Part shown: positions 26,209 through 35,315 of the stretch, in pieces
Layout of the letters: every line of letters starts with the position of its first letter
Position numbering within the stretch: the first letter of the stretch is position 1
DNA from: Paracoccaceae bacterium
GTDB lineage: Bacteria; Pseudomonadota; Alphaproteobacteria; Rhodobacterales; Rhodobacteraceae
DNA length: 64,000 bases
Reading direction: 5' to 3'
Assembly (NCBI GenBank): GCA_021741245.1
Contig: JAIOYF010000013.1
Coordinates: 1-64,000, forward strand
The notes under the pieces: model-generated
Databases searched by the model: none
The model's input: the letters and a program-made list of their open reading frames with translations, nothing else
What the model was told of the DNA's origin: nothing
Made by a program: the position numbers and the translations under genes

Positions 26209-27038
26209 GAGCAGGCTTTCACAAAGGCATGGATCGCGGCAAGCGCCTCGGGTTCATCCAGAAACGGGATATGGGCGCGGTCCGGGACTTGGGCAAAGAT
26301 CATGTCGGGGCGGCGGGCACGCATCTGCGCCGCTGTCTCTTCGCTTAGCAAATCGGAATTCGCCCCCCGGATCAGGGCGACAGGAAGTCCTGCGAGCAGA
26401 TCGAACAGCGGCCACAGATCGACCTCTGGCCCCTCAAAAGCCGCCAGAAAGGCTTCGCGCAGCGCGGGGTCATAGGTGATACGCAGGCCCTGCGGCGTCT
26501 CCACGTAGTGCAATTGCGCCTCTTGCAGCCAGCGGCGGGCCGGGACATTGGCAAAGCCCTGCATCGTGGCGGGCAGGCGGGCGGCAAGGTCAAGATGGGT
26601 CTTGGATGCGGGATTGCGGCCCACATAGTCAAAGATCCGCTCCAGCCCCAGGCGGTGAATCGCGGGCCCCACGTCATTCATCAAAAGACCAAGCAGCCTG
26701 TCCTTGGCCATGGCGGCCAGAACCATCCCGATCAGCCCCCCGCGAGAGGTGCCGATGACCGCAGCCTGTGCCACGCCCAGATGATCCAGCAGCGCAATCG
26801 CATCCTTTGCCTCTTGCGGCACGGTATAGGTCGCAGCCCCGGTCCACTGGCTGTCGCCACGGCCCCGGTAATCCATGCGGATCAGGCGGCAGGGCGGCAG
26901 ATGTGGGCGCAAATAGTCGAAATCCCCCATCGTGCGCGTCAGACCGGGCAGGCACAAAAGCGGCAACCCTTCGCCCTCGCTGCGAAAGGCAAGGCGGGCA
27001 CCATCGGCTGTGGTGAAGTAGGAATTGGAAACCGTCAT
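26205..27038 (-). CDS. Alpha/beta hydrolase
   Basis: The 277-residue alpha/beta hydrolase has LLCLPGLTRTMGDF (oxyanion region), RMDYRGRGDSQW, nucleophile Ser in GTSRGGLIG (about residue 97) and His in DRAHIPFLDEPEA near the C-terminus. The family includes haloalkane dehalogenases, lactonases and amide or ester hydrolases, and the substrate cannot be fixed from sequence. It lies 3 bases after the haloacid dehalogenase and overlaps the PLP enzyme by 4, so it is part of the same operon. Confidence 0.85.
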   Translation of the reverse strand: MTVSNSYFTTADGARLAFRSEGEGLPLLCLPGLTRTMGDFDYLRPHLPPCRLIRMDYRGRGDSQWTGAATYTVPQEAKDAIALLDHLGVAQAAVIGTSRGGLIGMVLAAMAKDRLLGLLMNDVGPAIHRLGLERIFDYVGRNPASKTHLDLAARLPATMQGFANVPARRWLQEAQLHYVETPQGLRITYDPALREAFLAAFEGPEVDLWPLFDLLAGLPVALIRGANSDLLSEETAAQMRARRPDMIFAQVPDRAHIPFLDEPEALAAIHAFVKACS

Positions 27039-27041
27039 GGT

Positions 27042-27722
27042 TCAGGCAATCTCGGGCAGATGGGTCAGATCGGGCAGGATATGGGCGGGGCCATGCGGCA
27101 GACGGTCAATCGGCGCACCGCTGCGGTTGACCCACGCCGTGGTAAAGCCAAACCGTGCGGCCCCGGCCACATCCCAACCATTGGACGACACGAAGAGAAC
27201 CTGCGCAGGGGCAACACCCAACCGTGCTTCGACCAATCCGTAAACCACCGCAGCGGGTTTGAAGGTGGTCACCTCTTCGACGGACAGACAGGCCTCGATC
27301 AGCCCGTCAATCCCGGCAGAGCGCACGGCCGATTGCAGCATGGCGGGGGCCCCATTCGACAAGATGGCAAGGCGCAGCCCTTTTTGCCGCAAGGCGTTCA
27401 GGACGGCTGGCACCTCTGGATAGGGGGCAAGCTGATCGTAAAGCCCCAGCAAAACGGCGCGCAGGCCGCGCTCGGTTCCCAGACCCTGCGCTTCCATCGC
27501 CCAATCCAGCGCCTCGGCGGTGACGGTCGCGAAATCGGCATGCGCGCCCATGATCGTGCGCAGCCAACTATACTCCAGTTGCTTGCGCCGCCAATCCTCT
27601 GCCAGCTTTGGCCAGACTTCGGCCAAACGCCCGGCATCTGGTCGGGTCGCCGCCATGCGGGCGGCGGCGGCCACATCAAACAAGGTGCCATAGGCATCAA
27701 AGACCAAGAGTTCATGGCGCAT
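27042..27722 (-). CDS. Haloacid dehalogenase, type II
   Basis: The 226-residue HAD protein has the nucleophile Asp in VFDAYGTLFD (about residue 9), Ser/Asn of ILSNGAP, Lys of TFKPAAVVYGL and the SSNGWDVAGAARFGF motif, as in L-2-haloacid dehalogenases. These convert 2-haloacids to hydroxyacids, though many relatives are general phosphatases. AAGGAG precedes the ATG at 27722; the longer frame from 27905 overlaps the divergent exporter gene. It is the first gene of the minus-strand catabolic operon. Confidence 0.85.
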   Translation of the reverse strand: MRHELLVFDAYGTLFDVAAAARMAATRPDAGRLAEVWPKLAEDWRRKQLEYSWLRTIMGAHADFATVTAEALDWAMEAQGLGTERGLRAVLLGLYDQLAPYPEVPAVLNALRQKGLRLAILSNGAPAMLQSAVRSAGIDGLIEACLSVEEVTTFKPAAVVYGLVEARLGVAPAQVLFVSSNGWDVAGAARFGFTTAWVNRSGAPIDRLPHGPAHILPDLTHLPEIA

Positions 27723-27861
27723 TGCGGGCTCCTTTTCATGGCAGACCGTTGCACAGACCGGGTCAGACGAAAAGGGGGTGCGATGCAGGCGCGGCAAATG
27801 CAACGCTTGCCCGCGCCGCCCGGACTGCCTAAACCCGTGTTCGAAGAAGAGGTAGGGTCCG

Positions 27862-29643
27862 ATGGCACGCATCAATGGCACAGTAGAAGAGCGCGCAACC
27901 TCCAAGAAGGTTGGCGCATTACGCGGGTTGGTGCCCTTTTTGCGCCCCTATCGCGGTCTTGTTGGCGCGGCCTTCGTGGCGTTGGTTCTGACGGCGGGGG
28001 TCAGCCTGATCCTGCCGCTGGCAGTGCGCCGGGTGGTCGACAACTTCAATGCCGAAGGGTCGATCCTTGATATCTACTTTGCGGCAGCGCTTGTGATTGC
28101 GGCCCTTTTCGCGGCTGGATCGGCGTTGCGCTATTACCTTGTGACCCGTTTGGGTGAGCGGGTCGTGGCCGATATCCGCCGGGCGTTGTTTGACCGTGTG
28201 TTGGGCCTGTCGCCCGCTTTTTTTGAGCGCATCATGACCGGCGAGGTTTTGTCGCGCATCACCACAGACACCACGCTGATTTTGTCAGTCATCGGCTCCT
28301 CCGTCTCGATCGCGCTGCGCAATGCCTTGATCTTGCTGGGTGGTTTGGTGCTCTTGTTCCTGACATCCGCCAAGTTGACGGGCATGGTCTTGTTGATCGT
28401 CCCGGCCATCGTGGTGCCGATCGTGGTGCTGGGTCGCCGGTTGCGCCAGTTGTCGCGCGAAAATCAGGATTGGATCGCGTCTTCCTCCGGCTCTGCGTCC
28501 GAGGCCCTGTCCTCGGTGCAAACCGTGCAGGCCTTTACCCATGAGGTTCAGACCCGTGCCGCCTTTGCCGATGTGACAGAAAAGGCCTTTCGCTCTGCCC
28601 GCACCCGTATTCAGACCCGTGCCATGATGACGGCCATCGTGATCTTTCTGGTCTTTGCCGGAATCGTCGGGGTTTTGTGGATGGGGGCGCGCGATGTGCG
28701 TGCCGGGGCCATGACACCGGGTGAGCTTATTCAATTCGTGATCTATGCCGTGATGGTTGCGGCTGCCGTTGGGGCGCTGTCGGAAATCTGGGGCGAATTG
28801 CAACGGGCCGCCGGGGCGACCGAACGTTTGGTGGAGCTTTTGAACGCCACCGACCCCGTCGTTGACCCCGCCGCCCCCAAAGCCCTGCCGCGCCCGGTGC
28901 GTGGCGACATCTTGTTCGACAATGTCACCTTTCGCTACCCTGCGCGCCCCGATACCTCGGCCCTTGCCGGTGTGACGCTGCATGTGGCCCCGGGGGAGAC
29001 GGTGGCGCTTGTCGGACCATCGGGCGCGGGAAAGACCACCATCTTGCAGCTTTTGATGCGGTTTTATGACCCGCAGCAGGGTGGCGTCAGCATTGACGGG
29101 ATCGATCTGCGAGAGATGGAGCGGACTGATTTCCGCCATGCCATCTCCATGGTGCCGCAAGACCCGGTGATCTTTGCCGCCTCTGCCCGCGACAACATCC
29201 GCTTTGGCCGCACCGATGCAACCGACGCAGAGGTAGAGGCCGCAGCCCGCGCCGCCGCCGCACATGATTTCATCATGGCCTTGCCGCAGGGATACGACAG
29301 CTATCTTGGTGAACGCGGCGTGATGCTGTCGGGGGGGCAAAAGCAGCGCGTTGCCATTGCCCGCGCCATTTTGCGCGATGCGCCGGTGCTGTTGCTGGAT
29401 GAGGCGACCTCGGCCCTTGATGCGGAATCCGAAGGTCTGGTGCAGGCTGCGGTCGAAAGCCTTGCGCAGGGTCGCACCACCCTTGTCGTGGCGCACCGAT
29501 TGGCCACCGTCAAACGCGCCGACCGGATTGTGGTGTTTGAACATGGTCAGATCATCGCGCAGGGAAAGCATGATGAACTGGTGGCCCAAGGCGGTCTTTA
29601 CGCGCGGCTGGCCCGTTTGCAATTCACTGATGGGGCTGCATAG
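27862..29643 (+). CDS. MsbA-like ABC exporter (half transporter)
   Basis: The 593-residue protein fuses an ABC membrane domain of six helices (about 25-320) to an ATPase domain (about 340-585). The ATPase has Walker A GPSGAGKTT, signature LSGGQKQR, Walker B VLLLDEATSALD and His in VAHRLATVKRAD. It works as a homodimer exporting lipids or drugs; family members such as MsbA flip lipid A. The N-terminal 20 residues are polar. It is divergent from the haloacid dehalogenase, with 139 bases between. Substrate unknown. Confidence 0.88.
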   Translation: MARINGTVEERATSKKVGALRGLVPFLRPYRGLVGAAFVALVLTAGVSLILPLAVRRVVDNFNAEGSILDIYFAAALVIAALFAAGSALRYYLVTRLGERVVADIRRALFDRVLGLSPAFFERIMTGEVLSRITTDTTLILSVIGSSVSIALRNALILLGGLVLLFLTSAKLTGMVLLIVPAIVVPIVVLGRRLRQLSRENQDWIASSSGSASEALSSVQTVQAFTHEVQTRAAFADVTEKAFRSARTRIQTRAMMTAIVIFLVFAGIVGVLWMGARDVRAGAMTPGELIQFVIYAVMVAAAVGALSEIWGELQRAAGATERLVELLNATDPVVDPAAPKALPRPVRGDILFDNVTFRYPARPDTSALAGVTLHVAPGETVALVGPSGAGKTTILQLLMRFYDPQQGGVSIDGIDLREMERTDFRHAISMVPQDPVIFAASARDNIRFGRTDATDAEVEAAARAAAAHDFIMALPQGYDSYLGERGVMLSGGQKQRVAIARAILRDAPVLLLDEATSALDAESEGLVQAAVESLAQGRTTLVVAHRLATVKRADRIVVFEHGQIIAQGKHDELVAQGGLYARLARLQFTDGAA

Positions 29644-29776
29644 GGGGGAGTGTCCCCGACCGGCCTACTGACGTTACGTTCTGATCGTGCGCAACGCTTG
29701 GCAAATGGCCACTTACTCCCCATCTTGTTACGCAGGGATAAAAACAGGCCCCCCATCAACGGGGCCATAGGGGAGG

Positions 29777-31672
29777 ATGACTATGGGAAGATTCGCGTCC
29801 GTCGCGGAAATCAAGGCAATTGAGCAAGAGATGCCTTGGGCTGATCGGCCCGTGGCCAGAACGATGTTTGACGCCATCAGCCAGACCAAGGCCAACCATG
29901 GTACGCGCCCGGCGGTCAGTTATCAGTTGCTGTCCGACCCTGCCTCAAAATCCGAAACGCTCAGCTGGAATGACCTGCATGCGCAGGTCACACAGGCCGC
30001 GAACATGTTTCGCAGCCTTGGCGTGGGCGAAGGGGATGTGGTGGCCTATGTCTTGCCCAACAGTCTGGAAACCGTGGTGACGCTGCTTGCAGGGGCCGTG
30101 GCCGGGATCGTCAACCCGATCAACCCGCTTTTGGAACCCGAACAGATCAGCGCGCTTTTGCGCGAGACCAAGGCCAAAGTCGTGGTCACGCTGAAGGCCT
30201 TTCCCAAGACCGACGTGCCGCAAAAGGTGGCCGAGGCCGTGCGCCATGCCCCCAGCGTCAAGACGGTGCTGGAGGTTGACCTTGTGCGGTATCTCTCGGG
30301 GGCCAAGAAGTTTATCGTGCCGCTGATCCGGCCAAAGAACCCGGTCAAGCACAGCGCAAATGTGCTGAATTTCAATGCCGAACTGGCCCGCCAGCCCGCC
30401 GATCAGTTGACCTTTGCTGATCCAAAGGAAGACCGCGTCACCGCCTATTTCCATACCGGCGGCACCACGGGCATGCCCAAGATCGCCCAGCACCGGCTGT
30501 CGGGCATGATCTATAACGGCTGGCTTGGCCATGAGTTGCTGTATAAGCCGACCGATGTGGTCATGTGCCCGCTGCCGCTGTTTCACGTCTTTGCGGCCTA
30601 TCCAGTGATGATGGGCATGATTGCAAGCGGGGCGCATGCGGTGTTTCCCACCCCGGCCGGCTATCGTGGCGAGGGGGTGTTCGACAACTTCTGGAAGCTG
30701 ATCGAGCGCTACAAGGCCACCTATATGATCACCGTGCCAACCGCGCTTTCGGCCCTGATGCAGCGCCCGATCAATGCCGATATCAGCAGCCTCAAGAACG
30801 CCTTTTCCGGCTCATCCCCGTTGCCGATCGAACTGTACAATAGGTTCAAAAAGGAAACCGGGATCGAGATCATCGAGGGCTATGGCCTGACCGAATGCAC
30901 CTGCCTTGTGTCGATCAACCCCCCTGAGGGGGTCAAGAAGATCGGCTCTGTCGGCTTGCCGTTCCCCTATACCCATGTTCGCATCTTGCAAAAACGGCCC
31001 GAGGGGTTTCACGAATGCGATGTGGATGAGGTGGGTGAGATCTGCGTGGCCAATCCGGGGGTCTTTGACGGCTCCACCTATACCGAGGCTGACAAGAACC
31101 ATGATCTTTTTGCCGAGGATCGCTTCTTGCGGACCGGCGATCTGGGGCGGATTGATGCGGACGGGTATCTCTATATCACCGGGCGCGCCAAGGATCTGAT
31201 CATCCGGGGCGGCCATAATATTGACCCGGCCATCATCGAAGAGGCCCTGATGGGCCATAGCGCGGTTGCCTTTGTCGGTGCCATCGGGCAGCCCGATGCG
31301 CATGCGGGCGAGTTGCCCGTGGCCTATGTGGAACTGGTGACAGGGGCCGCGGTCGGTGTGGAAGAATTAATGGCCTATGCGGCCGAGCATATCCATGAAC
31401 GCGCGGCCCTGCCAAAGTATCTGGAGGTCTTGCCTGAACTGCCCAAAACGGCTGTTGGCAAGGTTTTCAAACCGGACCTGCGCCGCCGGGCGATCACCCG
31501 CACCTTTGATGCCGCACTGAAAGAGGCCGGACTTTCCGCCGCTGTGGTGGCCGTGGTTGAGGATAAGAAGCGTGGCCTCGTGGCGCAGCTGGTTGCCACG
31601 ACCCCGGTTGATGATGCCCGCGTGGCCGAGGTTCTGGGCAACTTTACCAACCCATGGGAATGGGCGGCCTAA
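29777..31672 (+). CDS. Acyl-CoA synthetase (AMP-forming)
   Basis: The 631-residue AMP-binding enzyme has the P-loop motif FHTGGTTGMPKIAQH (about 228-242), the A5-type motif GYGLTECTCL and the hinge RTGDLGRIDADGYLYITGRAKDL. The C-terminal Lys is in PKTAVGKVFK. It activates a carboxylic acid as the AMP ester and then the CoA ester; length and N-terminus suggest a medium- or long-chain or aromatic acid. GGGGAGGATG precedes the start. The 133 bases upstream contain no other gene. Its stop overlaps that of the convergent gene. Confidence 0.9.
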   Translation: MTMGRFASVAEIKAIEQEMPWADRPVARTMFDAISQTKANHGTRPAVSYQLLSDPASKSETLSWNDLHAQVTQAANMFRSLGVGEGDVVAYVLPNSLETVVTLLAGAVAGIVNPINPLLEPEQISALLRETKAKVVVTLKAFPKTDVPQKVAEAVRHAPSVKTVLEVDLVRYLSGAKKFIVPLIRPKNPVKHSANVLNFNAELARQPADQLTFADPKEDRVTAYFHTGGTTGMPKIAQHRLSGMIYNGWLGHELLYKPTDVVMCPLPLFHVFAAYPVMMGMIASGAHAVFPTPAGYRGEGVFDNFWKLIERYKATYMITVPTALSALMQRPINADISSLKNAFSGSSPLPIELYNRFKKETGIEIIEGYGLTECTCLVSINPPEGVKKIGSVGLPFPYTHVRILQKRPEGFHECDVDEVGEICVANPGVFDGSTYTEADKNHDLFAEDRFLRTGDLGRIDADGYLYITGRAKDLIIRGGHNIDPAIIEEALMGHSAVAFVGAIGQPDAHAGELPVAYVELVTGAAVGVEELMAYAAEHIHERAALPKYLEVLPELPKTAVGKVFKPDLRRRAITRTFDAALKEAGLSAAVVAVVEDKKRGLVAQLVATTPVDDARVAEVLGNFTNPWEWAA

Positions 31673-32376
31673 CGGGCCTTTTTCTGATCCTGCGCGTGCA
31701 GGCGGTGGAACAGGTGGGTAAAGGTTGCGGCCCCCAGAACGGGGATCAGCAGGTTGATCAGCGGCAGGGAAAGCGGGGCGGCCATCAGGCTGCCCGCAAT
31801 CCAGACCTGTGCCGCGTAGCGCCGCCGCAATGCCTTTGCCCCGGCGCGTCCCAGCCGCCGGGTTGCGACCATGGTGAAATATTCCCGGCCCAGCAAGAAC
31901 CCGTTGACCACCCAGAACACCACAGGAATGAACGGCCCGGCAAAGCCATAAAGCACCAACGCAAGCACGTTCACCCCGACCAATAGCGCAAAGAAATTCA
32001 CCGTCTCGACCAGCGAGTCCACAAAGGGCACGCGGGCGACGTGCGGCTGGCCGGGGTAATGGCGATCCTCGACAGCCTGCGCCACATCCTCAAGGAAAAG
32101 CCCGGTAAAGGCCGAGGCAACCGGCACCATCAAGAACACCGACAAGCCGATCATGAACAGGGCTGAACCCCAAGACAGCAAGGTGCCAAGGCCGCTCACC
32201 GGGCCGACAAAGGGAATGTCGATGCTTTCGGGTGTTGCCCATTGGATCAGCGCCAGAAAGGCCGCGTAAATACCCACCAGCAATGCGATCGACAGCAACA
32301 CACCCAGCAGCATCACCCGGCGAAACCTTGGGTCGCTGAGTTGGCCCAAGGCCTTTAGAAAATCACCAAAGATCAT
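31669..32376 (-). CDS. EI24/CysZ-like membrane protein
   Basis: The 235-residue protein has about four to six hydrophobic segments (for example residues 20-45, 60-90, 120-150 and 195-215). The EI24-domain features are a FTGLFLEDVAQAVEDRHYPG loop and LLGREYFTMVATRRL. CysZ in enterics is a sulfate channel; the role of alphaproteobacterial EI24 proteins is not settled. The ATG at 32376 follows the nitroreductase stop by 4 bases, so they are probably co-transcribed. The stop overlaps the convergent acyl-CoA synthetase by 4 bases. Confidence 0.85.
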   Translation of the reverse strand: MIFGDFLKALGQLSDPRFRRVMLLGVLLSIALLVGIYAAFLALIQWATPESIDIPFVGPVSGLGTLLSWGSALFMIGLSVFLMVPVASAFTGLFLEDVAQAVEDRHYPGQPHVARVPFVDSLVETVNFFALLVGVNVLALVLYGFAGPFIPVVFWVVNGFLLGREYFTMVATRRLGRAGAKALRRRYAAQVWIAGSLMAAPLSLPLINLLIPVLGAATFTHLFHRLHAQDQKKAR

Positions 32377-32380
32377 CGCG

Positions 32381-32953
32381 CTATGCCCATGTGACGACAG
32401 CACCCAGATCGGGCCGGGGACGTTCGGGCGGGGTGACAGAGGGCGTGGCGATATGGATGATTCCGGCCACAGTCTCATCGCCCGTACAGCCAAAGGCGCG
32501 TGCCCGGAACTGCGCATCATGCGAGGGCCAGCCCGACAGCCAGCACGCCCCCCAACCCGCAGCGGTGGCCGCATGCACCACATTCATGCAAAGCGCCCCC
32601 GCCGACAGGATCTGCTCTGCCAATGGCACCTTTTCCGCACCTTTGGGGCTGGAAATCACGACCACGGCAAGATGGCCCAGATCGAACTGGCCGCGTCCCT
32701 TGGCGACCTTGTCGCTGTCCAAGCCCAATTCCAGCGCCCGCGCCTCGGCCAGATCGGCCATACGCACCATGGCGGGACGGTCCAGCACAATCATCCGCCA
32801 CGGCTCCAACTTGCCATGATCTGGCACGCGCAGGGCGATGGTCAGGATCTCTTGCAATTCCGCGCGGGTCGGAACGGGGCCAGTGAACGTCTTTGCGGGC
32901 AAGGAGCGGCGGGTTGCCAGAAAGGCAAGGGCTGCTGTATTGGCGTCGGGCAT
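32381..32953 (-). CDS. Nitroreductase-family flavoprotein (YdjA-like)
   Basis: The 190-residue protein is a short FMN-dependent nitroreductase. It has ATRRSLPAKTF near the N-terminus with the FMN-phosphate Arg, APDH-like VPDHGKLEPWRM, the GAGALCMNVVHAAT-type pocket segment and GWGACWLSGWPS. YdjA-type enzymes reduce nitroaromatics with NAD(P)H in vitro; the natural substrate is unknown. It begins a two-gene unit with the EI24 gene and diverges from the DUF167 gene at 33077. Confidence 0.9.
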   Translation of the reverse strand: MPDANTAALAFLATRRSLPAKTFTGPVPTRAELQEILTIALRVPDHGKLEPWRMIVLDRPAMVRMADLAEARALELGLDSDKVAKGRGQFDLGHLAVVVISSPKGAEKVPLAEQILSAGALCMNVVHAATAAGWGACWLSGWPSHDAQFRARAFGCTGDETVAGIIHIATPSVTPPERPRPDLGAVVTWA

Positions 32954-33076
32954 CGGTCACTCCTGTTGCGTCTTGGGCAAAACCTAAGCCTTTGACGTGC
33001 CAATTGCCATATGGGCGACCAAAGGCTTTGAAGGGCCGCGTCTTTCTTGCAAGATCAGGTCGGGAATGGGGGAAAG

Positions 33077-33331
33077 ATGACAAAGGGCGCCTATGCTCAG
33101 ATGGCGATCAGTGGCGCCATATTGCGGGTGCGTGCCACGCCCCGCGCAAGGCGACCCGGATTGGACCATGCCGAAGGGGTATTTCGAATCGCTGTCACCG
33201 CCCCCGCGGATGAGGGGCGCGCCAATGCCGCCGTGACCGAGGCTTTGGCCCATGCCTTGGGTGTTGCCAAGACGCGCCTGACCCTGATCAGCGGCGCAAC
33301 CGCGCGCGACAAGGTGTTTCGGCTTGACTGA
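33077..33331 (+). CDS. DUF167 / YggU-family protein
   Basis: The 84-residue protein has the compact DUF167 fold: ILRVRATPRARRPGL, APADEGRANAAVTEALA and the end LTLISGATARDKVFRL. The function is unknown although it is conserved across bacteria. GGGGAAAG precedes the ATG at 33077; an upstream ATG at 33047 has no ribosome site. The gene stands alone and converges on the small gene at 33344 with 12 bases between stops. Confidence 0.85.
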   Translation: MTKGAYAQMAISGAILRVRATPRARRPGLDHAEGVFRIAVTAPADEGRANAAVTEALAHALGVAKTRLTLISGATARDKVFRLD

Positions 33332-33343
33332 AGGCGCGTGATA

Positions 33344-33589
33344 TCAGGGCTTTGCTGGCCCGCGATCCAGCCTGTAGCTGCCCTCGGGCAGGTCAAGTGC
33401 CGCTGCCAGATCAGCGAGTTGGTTCATGGAAAGCGTCACGCGGACGGTCTCACCCGAAAGGGGGTCTTCTTGTTCCAACACCACGCAATCCTCAAAGGCA
33501 AGGATGGTGACATCGTCCAGCAAGCCCTCATGCCCCTCATCAATCAGGGTGATAACCGTGGAGTCGAATTCATGCTCGATGGTAAACAT
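33344..33589 (-). CDS. Conserved small protein of unknown function
   Basis: The 81-residue acidic protein starts FTIEHEFDSTVITLIDEG and ends YRLDRGPAKP, with no signal peptide, helix bundle or known motif. Alternating beta-type segments suggest a small beta-rich fold. It appears to be of a kind found in Rhodobacterales genomes, but I cannot name it. It diverges from the lipoprotein gene at 33747. Confidence 0.6.
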   Translation of the reverse strand: MFTIEHEFDSTVITLIDEGHEGLLDDVTILAFEDCVVLEQEDPLSGETVRVTLSMNQLADLAAALDLPEGSYRLDRGPAKP

Positions 33590-33746
33590 GGGGCAAGCTT
33601 AGGCGCGGCCCCGTGGCCCCGCAATGTCAAAACGCGGGGTATCGCAAATTGGCGTGAGGGGGCCTTTCCGCTGTGCCCGGACCTGCTATTGTCACGTTAA
33701 GCGGTCGTCAAAAGTCGCCGCAAACGGGCAGGCGAAAGGATCGGGC

Positions 33747-34478
33747 ATGAAGGGTATCTGTGCTGCAACAGCGGCGGCGCTTTTGCTTGCGGCTTGTCAG
33801 CCGGTTGGCGTGTATGCCCCACCTTTGCCCCTGCCCGAGAACATCGCGCCCTTGGCCACATCCGTGCCCTCTGGTGCGCTGTCGCCTGAAAACGCGGCCC
33901 GCAATTTTGTCGCGGTCGTGGCGCGCATCGAACCGGTGGCCGAGGCGATGTGCCGCGACCTTAATCCCCGTGCAAATTGCGATTTCTTCATTTTTGTGGA
34001 TGACACGCCCAATGCGCCCCCGAATGCGTTTCAGACCGTGGACCGAAGCGGACGTCCGCTTTTGGGCTTTACCCTTTCGCTGATTGCCGATGCCCGAAAC
34101 GCCGATGAGATTGCCTTTGTCGTCGGCCATGAAAGCGCGCACCATGTGGCGGGCCACATCCCGCAGACCCAACGCACGGCGGTCACCGGGGCCGTTCTGG
34201 CGGGGATACTGGCACAGGCCTCTGGTGCCTCGCCCGAAGGGGTGCGATCGGCCCAGCAGATGGGGGCCGAGATGGGGGCGCGCACCTATGCCCGCAACTT
34301 TGAGCTGGAGGCCGATGCCTTGGGCGCAGAAATCGCGCTGCGGGCTGGGTTTGACCCTGTAATGGGGGCTGCCTTTTTTGACCGCCTGCCCGATCCGGGC
34401 GACCAGTTCCTTGGCACCCATCCGCCAAACGCACAACGGAAAGAAACCGTGCGCCGTGTGGTGGCAGGCCTGCGCTAG
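33747..34478 (+). CDS. M48-family metallopeptidase lipoprotein
   Basis: The 243-residue protein has a lipoprotein signal peptide with lipobox LLLAAC (Cys at about 19). The zinc site HESAHHVAGH is near residue 130, and FELEADALGAEIALRAG provides the Glu ligand (about 190). It belongs to the M48 metallopeptidases, like BepA/YcaL, which clear misfolded outer-membrane proteins. Being anchored to a membrane fits that role. Start at 33747 gives the lipobox at the normal position; the frame from 33624 would bury it. Confidence 0.9.
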   Translation: MKGICAATAAALLLAACQPVGVYAPPLPLPENIAPLATSVPSGALSPENAARNFVAVVARIEPVAEAMCRDLNPRANCDFFIFVDDTPNAPPNAFQTVDRSGRPLLGFTLSLIADARNADEIAFVVGHESAHHVAGHIPQTQRTAVTGAVLAGILAQASGASPEGVRSAQQMGAEMGARTYARNFELEADALGAEIALRAGFDPVMGAAFFDRLPDPGDQFLGTHPPNAQRKETVRRVVAGLR

Positions 34479-34500
34479 GCACCGTTTTTCGCATTGCGCC

Positions 34501-34514
34501 TTGATCTGGATCAG
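34501..34514 (+). promoter_or_regulatory. FNR/FnrL-type box
   Basis: TTGATCTGGATCAG matches the FNR consensus TTGATNNNNATCAA at nine of the ten defined bases. It lies 68-80 bp upstream of the small Cys-rich DUF6455 gene, a distance compatible with activation from about -41.5. In Rhodobacter relatives FnrL uses this motif for oxygen-limited expression. Evidence is a single site; no promoter boxes were fixed. Confidence 0.55.
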
Positions 34515-34593
34515 AGCGTAAGGTCGGATCAGACGGCACCCTTAGCCCTGTGGCGGCACTGCGTCGCCCTTCACATACTGGGTGTCACGACAG

Positions 34594-34851
34594 ATGATCA
34601 ATTATGCACAAACCCCCGTCGCTTGGGCGCTGACGCGCGGCATGGCCCGCATGGTTGACGTGGATTTGGGCCACGCGCTGATCGAAGGGTGGCTGGGCCG
34701 TCAAGAGGTTGATGGCTTGGTCGACACCTGTCAGGCCTGCACGCAAAAAGAGCCCTGTTCTGCGTGGTTGACGCAAGCCCATGGTTCCAGATGTCTGGCG
34801 GTTTTTTGCCCCAATCAGGAACATCTCCAATCCCTTTGCCTGCGCATGTAA
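34594..34851 (+). CDS. DUF6455 small Cys-rich protein
   Basis: The 85-residue protein (or 89 from a GTG at 34582) has an amphipathic N-terminal half and a C-terminal half with six cysteines. They are arranged C-x2-C-x5-C, then C-x4-C, then a further C near the end (TCQACTQKEPC, SRCLAVFC, SLC). This could hold a metal or Fe-S cluster or form disulfides. DUF6455 is known from alphaproteobacteria, with no established role. The FNR-type box upstream suggests oxygen-linked expression. Confidence 0.75.
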   Translation: MINYAQTPVAWALTRGMARMVDVDLGHALIEGWLGRQEVDGLVDTCQACTQKEPCSAWLTQAHGSRCLAVFCPNQEHLQSLCLRM

Positions 34852-34934
34852 ACGCGCAGCAGCATTTACCGACATCTACCGCATTGACGCCGCCCGACCA
34901 TCGCGCCACCTTGGCGGCTGGGATGGGGGGAAAG

Positions 34935-35315
34935 ATGATCCGACAGGCCAATGTCGTCACTGACCGTGGGTCGCGCTATGCCGTCGCGGGTGGCCCCATA
35001 TCGGGGCGCGCCGGGGTGGACGCCTTTCTCAAGACCCTCAAAAAAGACAAGAAAATCGCCAAAGCCACCCATAATTCCTGGGCCGTGATCCTGAGCGATG
35101 AAGGCCCGGTCAAGAATGATGACGGCGAGGCAGGCGCGGGCGCGGTGATCTTGCGCATGCTGGAACGCGAAGGGTTGACGGATTGCCTCGTGGTCGTCAC
35201 CCGCTGGTATGGCGGGGTTCATCTTGGCGGTGATCGCTTTGCCCATGTTGTGACCTGCGTGCGGGCCTTCCTTGCGCTGTGGCACGGGCAGCGGCAGGGG
35301 GCAAATGATGCGTGA
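34935..35315 (+). CDS. YigZ/IMPACT-family protein, single domain
   Basis: The 126-residue protein contains the UPF0029/IMPACT N-terminal domain: KATHNSWAVIL, KNDDGEAGAGAVILRML and VVTRWYGGVHLGGDRFAHVV. Usual YigZ proteins are near 200 residues with a second domain; this is the short, one-domain form. GGGGGGAAAG precedes the ATG at 34935; a longer frame from 34764 overlaps the DUF6455 gene. The function is uncertain (translation-related in the family). The DgkA gene overlaps its stop region by 11 bases. Confidence 0.8.
   Translation: MIRQANVVTDRGSRYAVAGGPISGRAGVDAFLKTLKKDKKIAKATHNSWAVILSDEGPVKNDDGEAGAGAVILRMLEREGLTDCLVVVTRWYGGVHLGGDRFAHVVTCVRAFLALWHGQRQGANDA

Noticed and set aside
26508-28070. 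Long 520-codon plus-strand frame spanning two genes
   Set aside because: It runs opposite the alpha/beta hydrolase and haloacid dehalogenase genes and into the start of the exporter gene in another frame, and shows no family motifs.
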